From positions 1 through 5,328 of the forward strand of contig DSAI01000167.1 of the NCBI GenBank assembly GCA_011372845.1: 5,328 nucleotides of DNA, in the 5' to 3' direction. A program made the translations under genes and the position numbers. The stretch is from Actinomycetota bacterium. Lineage in GTDB: Bacteria > Actinomycetota > Coriobacteriia > Anaerosomatales > Anaerosomataceae. The notes under the pieces were generated by a model. The model saw only the letters and a program-made list of their open reading frames with translations. It searched no databases and was not told where the DNA came from. Below, piece after piece: positions 1-5,328 of the stretch. Numbering within the stretch: the stretch's first letter is position 1; the number at the start of each line of letters is the position of its first letter.

Positions 1-411
1 AGGGTGCCCCACCACCACCCCAGCACAGCCATCGTCCCGCTCCAGCATCTCGATCGCTCCGGCGATCGTCGCCGGGGTGACCAACGGTCGAGCACCATCG
101 TGCACGACGAACACGCTGGTCAAATCGGGTGCAGCACTGAGACCGGAACGTACCGAATCAGAGCGCGACAGACCCCCGGGAACCACCGCCACGACCTTGC
201 CCGAGCCGACAGGATCGACCGCCACGGACCTATACTCCGCAACCCGACCGGGATCGGTCACGACGACGATGGCGTCGATGGGATCGCAGGCCTCGAACAC
301 GCGGAGCGTGTGGGAGAGCACCGGCTCGCCCGCTATGTGCGCGAGCTGCTTGCCGCCATCTCGGCCAAGCCTCTCCCCCTTGCCTCCGGCCACGATGATC
401 GCCGTTCTCAT
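1..411 (-). CDS. ispD: 2-C-methyl-D-erythritol 4-phosphate cytidylyltransferase IspD, 5' part (3' end outside window)
   Basis: IspD couples CTP to methylerythritol phosphate, giving CDP-methylerythritol, in the cytosolic MEP pathway to isoprenoids. I translated 137 codons from the ATG at 411; the frame stays open to base 1, so roughly the last 90-100 residues of a usual ~230 are missing. Visible are the glycine-rich CTP-binding loop VAGGKGERLG (residues 8-17) with its arginine at 14, GGKQ with Lys22 (the position of the PKQ lysine in E. coli IspD), the strand IVVVTDP near 48-54, the SDSVRSGL stretch near 84-91, and the diagnostic HDGARPLVTP near 104-113. The ATG lies inside ATGA, so the gene overlaps the yacL stop by four bases; GAGG five bases upstream is a likely ribosome site. 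Whether ispF follows cannot be seen. The HDGARP motif argues against MobA or GlmU, which share the first loop. Confidence 0.93.
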   Translation of the reverse strand, partial: MRTAIIVAGGKGERLGRDGGKQLAHIAGEPVLSHTLRVFEACDPIDAIVVVTDPGRVAEYRSVAVDPVGSGKVVAVVPGGLSRSDSVRSGLSAAPDLTSVFVVHDGARPLVTPATIAGAIEMLERDDGCAGVVVGHP

Positions 412-1457
412 GCCGGCCTCACCGGCTTGGCGAACACCATGCGCCCACCCGACGTCTGCAAGACGGACGTGACCTCGATGTCCGCCTCCGAGCCAATCAT
501 CCCGGCGCCGTCAGCGATGACGACCATCGTGCCGTCTCCAAGATACCCTACGCCCTGGCCACGCTCCTTGCCCTCCTTGCTGACAGGGATCCGCAGCGTG
601 TCTCCGGGCAGGAGCACCGGCTTCAGGGCATCGGCGATCTCATGGATGTTGACCACGCCAACGCCCTCGACGCGAGCGACCTTGGTGAGGTTGTAGTCGA
701 CCGTCACGATCGCGCCTCCGCTGGTGAGCGCGAGGCGGACAAGCTTGGCGTCCACCGTGGGGATCTCGGGGAAGTCGGCTTCGAGCACCTGCACCTGCGG
801 CTCCCCCTCGGACATGGCGGTGAGCAGGTCGAGACCCCTGCGACCGCGTGCGCGGCGAGCGTCATCAGCGGAATCGGCGAGCGTCTGCAGCTCCATCAGC
901 ACGAACCTGGGGACACGGATCGGGCCGTCCAACGCACCTGCGCGAGCGACGTCTGCGAAGCGCCCGTCGATGATCGCGCTGGTATCGAGGATCTTCGGGG
1001 GACGCGCATCCACGGGCGATGCGGCCACGCCGATGCTGAGCGAGCCGTCCCGCGCGGGGAGCATGAACAGCGCCACACCGGCGTACGCGCACAGCAGGAA
1101 CAGCAGGGCCGTTGCCGCGAAGCCCAGCCACTGCGGCCGTTCGATGTACTGCAGGAGCGCGGATGACAGGATGAACGCGACGAGCAGACCGACGAGCAGG
1201 CCCACGGCACCGAGCAGGAGAGCGGGCGTCTCGAGCTCCGAGAGGAGTGAACTGATACGGCGGCACGCAGCGGTGAACTCGCGACCCAGGATGCCGCCGA
1301 GAAGGTACCCCATCGAAGCTCCCAGGATGATGAAGATGAAGATGACGAATGATTCTGAGAAACCGGTAGGGGTAGTCCAGTCGACCTGCTGCGAGACCGC
1401 GAAACCACCGAGAGCGCCCCCCGTCACGAGCAGCACCCGTGCGAGTTGTACGATCAT
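408..1457 (-). CDS. yacL: YacL-type integral membrane PIN-TRAM domain protein
   Basis: Membrane-anchored putative nuclease of the YacL family; its substrate and biological role are not established. Numbering from the ATG at 1457 (349 residues), four hydrophobic segments lie at about 1-21, 36-57, 79-101 and 110-133. The PIN domain follows at about 154-277, with the acidic set Asp158 and Asp164 (LDTSAIIDGR), Glu189 (VLMELQ), Asp236 (TVDAKL) and Asp254 (VTVDYN), all present, so metal-dependent nuclease chemistry looks intact. A TRAM-type RNA/DNA-binding beta domain covers about 281-346. A GTG at 1469 would add four residues; I prefer ATG 1457 because AAGGTG lies nine bases upstream and because family members begin with a similar short hydrophobic lead. 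No in-frame start exists between the stop at 1503-1505 and 1469. The gene stands about 129 bases after disA and overlaps ispD by ATGA, so it is probably co-translated with ispD. Confidence 0.92.
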   Translation of the reverse strand: MIVQLARVLLVTGGALGGFAVSQQVDWTTPTGFSESFVIFIFIILGASMGYLLGGILGREFTAACRRISSLLSELETPALLLGAVGLLVGLLVAFILSSALLQYIERPQWLGFAATALLFLLCAYAGVALFMLPARDGSLSIGVAASPVDARPPKILDTSAIIDGRFADVARAGALDGPIRVPRFVLMELQTLADSADDARRARGRRGLDLLTAMSEGEPQVQVLEADFPEIPTVDAKLVRLALTSGGAIVTVDYNLTKVARVEGVGVVNIHEIADALKPVLLPGDTLRIPVSKEGKERGQGVGYLGDGTMVVIADGAGMIGSEADIEVTSVLQTSGGRMVFAKPVRPA

Positions 1458-1516
1458 GGGTTCCGACACCTTGATGCCAGACGGGGCGCCTGGCGAGCGC
1501 CTTCACCTCCTTCCAT
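1454..1516 (-). CDS. Possible 20-codon leader ORF before yacL
   Basis: An ATG at 1516 opens a 20-codon frame beginning MEGGEGARQAP that ends at a TGA (1456-1454) overlapping the preferred yacL ATG (1457-1455) as ATGA. The leader is Gly- and Arg-rich and resembles nothing I know. No Shine-Dalgarno precedes the ATG; if the candidate promoter is real, the ATG is only about 15 bases from the transcript start, so near-leaderless initiation is conceivable. Ribosomes finishing here would be placed on the yacL start. A chance ORF is the main alternative. Confidence 0.2.
   Translation of the reverse strand: MEGGEGARQAPRLASRCRNP
1467..1472 (-). promoter_or_regulatory. Ribosome binding site supporting the yacL ATG at 1457
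   Basis: AAGGTG ends nine bases before the ATG at 1457, a usable spacing. The alternative GTG at 1469 overlaps this element and has only ATCAAG before it, so the element favours the ATG. Confidence 0.5.
1476..1501 (-). ncRNA. Possible compact H-type RNA pseudoknot in the yacL leader
   Basis: In the minus-strand RNA, GGCGC (1501-1497) can pair with GCGCC (1489-1485), and GCCAG (1494-1490), which lies in that loop, can pair with CUGGC (1480-1476). The connecting loops are UC (2), none (0) and CCGU (4). Two 5-base-pair stems with these loops fit an H-type pseudoknot geometrically. It lies just after the perfect Shine-Dalgarno and before the yacL start. Short GC-only stems are common in GC-rich DNA, and the two hairpins could also be alternatives rather than coexisting. 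Confidence 0.25.
1503..1512 (-). promoter_or_regulatory. Perfect Shine-Dalgarno sequence without a properly spaced start codon
   Basis: AAGGAGGTGA is fully complementary to the usual 16S rRNA 3' end. No ATG, GTG or TTG follows at a normal 5-10 base distance in any frame; the nearest starts are GTG 1469 and ATG 1457, more than 30 bases further on, and the in-frame TGA at 1505-1503 blocks any upstream extension of yacL. It may act as a standby ribosome site, be brought nearer to the start by RNA folding, or be accidental. Confidence 0.5.
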
Positions 1517-1537
1517 CGGCCGGTCGTGATGCTGTTG

Positions 1538-1565
1538 ATAGTATCGAGAGCCGATAGCGGGCCAA
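1538..1565 (-). promoter_or_regulatory. Candidate sigma-70-type promoter for yacL-ispD
   Basis: On the minus strand TTGGCC (1565-1560) and TACTAT (1543-1538) are separated by 16 bases. Each matches the vegetative consensus at four of six positions. It lies in the only sizeable gap of the cluster, about 80 bases before the yacL ATG and downstream of the disA stop. A start site would fall near 1530. Inference only: matches of this quality also occur by chance, and the gene may simply be read through from disA. Confidence 0.35.
1542..1556. repeat. Perfect 5-base inverted repeat inside the candidate promoter
   Basis: TATCG and CGATA flank a 5-base centre (plus strand TATCG-AGAGC-CGATA). The repeat sits between the candidate -35 and -10 and overlaps the -10 edge, a position typical for an operator. 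It is relatively AT-rich within a GC-rich region. It could equally be chance, or a weak hairpin if transcription comes from disA. No known regulator box is recognised. Confidence 0.3.
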
Positions 1566-1586
1566 TCGTAGCACAGCGAGGCGCCC

Positions 1587-2642
1587 TCAGAGCACTGTGC
1601 GATCACGCATGCGACGAAGCCCATCGGTCACCACGCGGGCACGGCGCGCACCCACACCCTCGACAGAGTCCAGTTCGTCCATGGTCGCCTCGCTGAGTGC
1701 TGAGAGCGTGCCGAAATGCTCGACCAGCCTGTTCACTACGGTCGCCGGGATCTGGGGTATCCGATACAGGGCCCGGTACCCGCGTGGACTGACCGGCTGC
1801 TCGCCCGCGTCGGACTTGCCGCTCAAACCCAGTGCGCTCGCGATCGCCGAGGGCTCGAGGAGCTGCTCGGTCCCTAGCGCGCCGATCCGTGCCATCGAGG
1901 CCGATGCCTTCTTTACGGCCGGGTCAGGTGCGTAGTCACGCACGAGCATGAGGTAGTCGTCCTCCGCTCCGGCAGTGAGTTCCTCCTGCTGAAGACGTAC
2001 AAGCCGCCCCTCTGTGCCGAGCTCGACGATGGAGCGGCTCAGCTCGCGTGCGACGCGCCGCAACATCTCGGCGCGCTGGATGACGACGGCGACATCCCGG
2101 AAGGTGACTGCCCCTTCGAACTCCAGGGCGGTGAGGTGGGCCGAGACCTGATCGAGTCTCGTGCGATACCTCTCGAGTGTCTGCAAGGCCTGATTCGCCT
2201 TGGCGAGCACCACGTCGATGTCCTGCAGCGTGAGCCGCGTGCCCCGGCGGTACAGGGTGACCACCTCGCGCCGCTGTGAGACCGAGATGACCAGCGCGTC
2301 CGTCTGCCTGCTTACACGCTCGGCGGTGCGATGACGCATACCGGTCTCGGACGTGGGGAGTGCGGGATCCGGCATAAGATGCACGTTGGCCTTGCGAATG
2401 CCGCTCGCGCCTTCATCGAGCAGGATGGCCCCGTCCATCTTGGCGAGTTCGAACAATCGCTGGGGCGTGAACGAAGCTTCGATCTCGAAACCGCCGTTGC
2501 TGAGCGAATCCACGCCTTTCTCGTCCCCGATCACGATCAACGCACCGGTCCGCCCGGCGATCACGTGATCGAGTGCGAGGCGCAGAGGGGTACCGGGGGC
2601 GACAGACTCCAGCGCGGCCAGCATCACATCTTCGCGCTCCAC
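1587..2642 (-). CDS. disA: DNA integrity scanning diadenylate cyclase DisA
   Basis: DisA condenses two ATP into cyclic di-AMP and, in Bacillus, scans DNA and stops synthesis at branched repair intermediates. The 351-residue product is close to the ~360 of B. subtilis. The N-terminal cyclase domain has VAPGTPLR at 14-21, the catalytic DGA at 70-72 (KMDGAILLD) and the ATP-binding RHR at 103-105 (SETGMRHRTAERV). A helical spine with ALEFEGAVTF near 172-181 and ELGTEGRL near 207-214 follows. The C-terminus has helix-hairpin-helix DNA-binding sequence (RIPQIPATVV near 294-303, VEGVGARRA near 328-336). All key residues are present, so it should be an active octameric cyclase. The GTG start at 2642 is the only start codon in frame after the upstream stop except an ATG six codons in, and a good ribosome site (GAAGGTGA) precedes it. 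RadA is encoded just upstream, as in Bacillus and mycobacteria, where RadA binds DisA and lowers its output. Confidence 0.97.
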   Translation of the reverse strand: MEREDVMLAALESVAPGTPLRLALDHVIAGRTGALIVIGDEKGVDSLSNGGFEIEASFTPQRLFELAKMDGAILLDEGASGIRKANVHLMPDPALPTSETGMRHRTAERVSRQTDALVISVSQRREVVTLYRRGTRLTLQDIDVVLAKANQALQTLERYRTRLDQVSAHLTALEFEGAVTFRDVAVVIQRAEMLRRVARELSRSIVELGTEGRLVRLQQEELTAGAEDDYLMLVRDYAPDPAVKKASASMARIGALGTEQLLEPSAIASALGLSGKSDAGEQPVSPRGYRALYRIPQIPATVVNRLVEHFGTLSALSEATMDELDSVEGVGARRARVVTDGLRRMRDRTVL

Positions 2643-2695
2643 CGTTTCGTCACCTTCCCGCGTCGTGCGATCGGGGCTTTCCGTGATTCTCCCAT
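2624..2695 (-). CDS. Very short basic ORF overlapping the disA start (doubtful)
   Basis: An ATG at 2695 opens 23 codons with eight Lys/Arg residues, starting MGESRKAP and ending at a TGA (2626-2624) that shares its last base with an in-frame ATG of disA (codon 7). A GGGG run nine bases upstream is a poor ribosome site. Size and composition are within what random GC-rich DNA gives; the peptide matches nothing I know. Confidence 0.12.
   Translation of the reverse strand: MGESRKAPIARRGKVTKRWSAKM
2650..2660 (-). promoter_or_regulatory. Ribosome binding site of disA
   Basis: GGGAAGGTGA ends about seven bases before the GTG at 2642. This decides for the GTG over the ATG at 2624, which has only a GGAG twelve bases upstream. 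Confidence 0.6.
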
Positions 2696-2721
2696 GTCGG
2701 CGGCCCCATCACCAGTCGCCG

Positions 2722-4071
2722 TCACCCAAGTGTTCTCTCCACGGCCTCGGCGAGCGTCCTGACACCCACGAATCGGGTGCTCCCACCGGCTGATGCCGCC
2801 GACGCCGGAGCGAGCACGTCTCCAAAGCCCATCCGCGTCGCCTCCCTCATGCGCGCCTCAGCGTGCGGCACACCCCGCACATCACCGGTGAGACCGAGCT
2901 CTCCAAAGATCACGACGCCGTCGCCCACCGGCCTGTTCTTCAACGCCGAGGCGATCGCGAGAGCCAGGGGCAGATCGACAGCCGGCTCGCTCACCCGCCC
3001 CCCGCCGACCACCGACACGTAGACGTCGTGCGATCCGAGCGAGATGCCTGCACGCCGCTCAAGGATAGCCATGTCCTGCAGCACCCGGGGCGTTTCCACA
3101 CCCACCGCTAGTCGCCGCGGCATCTGCAGATAGCTCGGGGTCACCAGCGCCTGCACTTCGACCAGCAGCGGCCTCGTGCCCTCCATCGTGGCCATCACGA
3201 CCGAGCCCGACACGCCGCCGTCGCGCCCGGCAAGCAGCGCCGCAGATGGCTGCGCCACCTCGGCCAGACCGCCTCCGGTCATCTCGAATATCCCCGCCTC
3301 GGACACGGATCCGAAGCGGTTCTTGACCGCTCGCACGATACGGAACATGTGATCCGACGCACCCTCGAAGTACAGAACCGTGTCCACGACGTGCTCGAGC
3401 ACACGAGGACCGGCGATCGAGCCCTCCTTGGTGACGTGACCCACCACGATGACGGTGGTGCCGTGCGACTTCGCCAACCGCACGAGACGAGCAGCGGTCG
3501 CGCGCACTTGTCCCACGCTTCCGGGAACGCCGTCGAGGTCGGGGTCGAAGAGCGTCTGGATGGAGTCCACGACCACCACCGCGGGCTTCTCCGCGAGCAC
3601 CGTGGCCTCGATGACCGATACATTCACCTCGGGCAGGAGGGAGATACCCTTGGCCGCGCCGACCCTGTCCGCGCGCGAGCGCACCTGCTGCGCGGACTCC
3701 TCGCCACATACATATAGGACTTCGACACCGCGATGTCCGAGGCTGCCTGCCGCCTGGAGGAGGAGCGTGGACTTCCCGATCCCGGGCTCGCCTCCGATGA
3801 GGACGACGGACCCTCTTACCAGACCGCCGCCGAGGACCGTATCGAACTCACCGATGCCGGTGGAGAACCGGAACTCCTCCTCAATGGAGACGTCGGCCAG
3901 GGCGGTGACCGGCCGGGGCGAGGCGGTCACCCCCGAGGGACCGGGCGCGGCGACCGGGGCCGCCTCCTCCACGAACGTTCCGTACTCGCCGCATTGAGGA
4001 CACCGCCCGACCCACCGCGGCTCGGCGTGACCGCACTGCTGACACCGCCAACTCGTGTGCGGTCTGGCCAC
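2722..4071 (-). CDS. radA: DNA repair protein RadA (Sms), branch-migration ATPase
   Basis: RadA is a RecA-like hexameric ATPase that drives branch migration of recombination intermediates in the cytoplasm. The 449-residue length is normal. The order is: a C4 zinc finger at 10-27 (CQQC...CPQC, Cys10/13/24/27); a RecA-type core with Walker A GGEPGIGKST at 93-102 and Walker B VVVVDSIQ ending in Asp169; the RadA-specific KNRFG motif at 250-254; and a C-terminal Lon-like domain from about 287. That last domain shows DLPLALAIA near 366-374 where Lon has its serine active site, so it is a non-proteolytic scaffold, as in the family. KNRFG plus the zinc finger exclude RecA and DnaB-like proteins. The start is GTG at 4071, nine bases after the clpC TAG, with GAGG four bases upstream and GGAG overlapping the clpC end, which suggests translational coupling to clpC. 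It is followed by a 79-base gap to disA. Confidence 0.97.
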   Translation of the reverse strand: MARPHTSWRCQQCGHAEPRWVGRCPQCGEYGTFVEEAAPVAAPGPSGVTASPRPVTALADVSIEEEFRFSTGIGEFDTVLGGGLVRGSVVLIGGEPGIGKSTLLLQAAGSLGHRGVEVLYVCGEESAQQVRSRADRVGAAKGISLLPEVNVSVIEATVLAEKPAVVVVDSIQTLFDPDLDGVPGSVGQVRATAARLVRLAKSHGTTVIVVGHVTKEGSIAGPRVLEHVVDTVLYFEGASDHMFRIVRAVKNRFGSVSEAGIFEMTGGGLAEVAQPSAALLAGRDGGVSGSVVMATMEGTRPLLVEVQALVTPSYLQMPRRLAVGVETPRVLQDMAILERRAGISLGSHDVYVSVVGGGRVSEPAVDLPLALAIASALKNRPVGDGVVIFGELGLTGDVRGVPHAEARMREATRMGFGDVLAPASAASAGGSTRFVGVRTLAEAVERTLG

Positions 4072-4080
4072 GGGACCTCG

Positions 4081-5328
<1,248 letters not shown>

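Noticed and set aside
4..696. 230-codon plus-strand open frame
   Set aside because: Antisense to ispD and the yacL 3' end, His/Arg-rich, without motif or ribosome site; explained as a shadow frame.
865..1506. Minus-strand frame starting at a GTG inside the perfect Shine-Dalgarno
   Set aside because: The start codon is part of the ribosome site itself, and the frame runs out of phase through yacL with an Arg/Gly-rich, motif-free product.
724..1557. 277-codon plus-strand open frame
   Set aside because: It lies antisense to the confident yacL gene; its Ser/Arg/Thr-rich product shows no domain and is a typical GC-rich mirror frame.
1578..1588. Small hairpin at the disA stop (GAGG-GCG-CCTC) as a terminator
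   Set aside because: Only four base pairs and no T-run after it, so it does not fit an intrinsic terminator.
2673..2707. GGGGC/GCCCC inverted repeat in the radA-disA gap as a terminator
   Set aside because: Five base pairs across a 25-base loop with no T-run; expected by chance at this GC content.
2685..2715. Possible promoter TGGTGA-N17-GAGAAT before disA
   Set aside because: Only 3/6 and 4/6 consensus matches, and radA and disA are a known co-transcribed pair; too weak to annotate.

Overview
This is a GC-rich window whose genes all lie on the minus strand. In transcription order (high to low coordinate) they are clpC (3' part only), radA, disA, a membrane PIN-TRAM protein of the YacL type, and ispD (5' part only). 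The order clpC-radA-disA-yacL-ispD is the one known from Bacillus and other Firmicutes. High GC, GTG starts on disA and radA, and an IspD N-terminus with a GGKQ substrate motif suggest a Gram-positive-lineage bacterium that keeps this ancestral order. I favour an actinobacterium of the Coriobacteriia type, but a GC-rich Firmicute is possible. No rRNA or other phylogenetic marker is present to settle this.

Layout. 5328-4081: C-terminal 415 residues of ClpC (UVR motif, second AAA+ module, ClpP-docking IGF loop, low-complexity tail). 4071-2722: complete RadA, nine bases after the clpC stop. 2721-2643: 79-base gap with the disA ribosome binding site and a very short basic ORF. 2642-1587: complete DisA. 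1586-1458: the longest gap, about 129 bases, holding a candidate promoter, an inverted repeat, a 20-codon leader ORF, an unpaired perfect Shine-Dalgarno sequence and a possible compact pseudoknot. 1457-408: YacL-like protein with four membrane helices, a PIN nuclease domain and a TRAM domain. 411-1: first 137 codons of ispD, overlapping yacL by ATGA. No gene-free stretch exceeds 300 bases, and I see no tRNA, rRNA, CRISPR, insertion sequence or convincing intrinsic terminator.

How the genes fit together. ClpC is a protein-unfolding ATPase feeding ClpP. RadA is a branch-migration ATPase in recombination. DisA makes c-di-AMP and scans DNA, and RadA is known to bind and restrain DisA in Bacillus and Mycobacterium. 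YacL is an orphan membrane-tethered putative nuclease. IspD is the third enzyme of the MEP isoprenoid pathway. The first three link protein quality control, DNA repair and second-messenger signalling; the last two are tightly coupled to each other and may also be transcribed from their own promoter.

The core genes are ordinary. The most unusual part is the yacL leader (1458-1586), where several possible regulatory elements sit within about 110 bases. It is the best candidate for something undescribed, but the evidence is pattern-based only.
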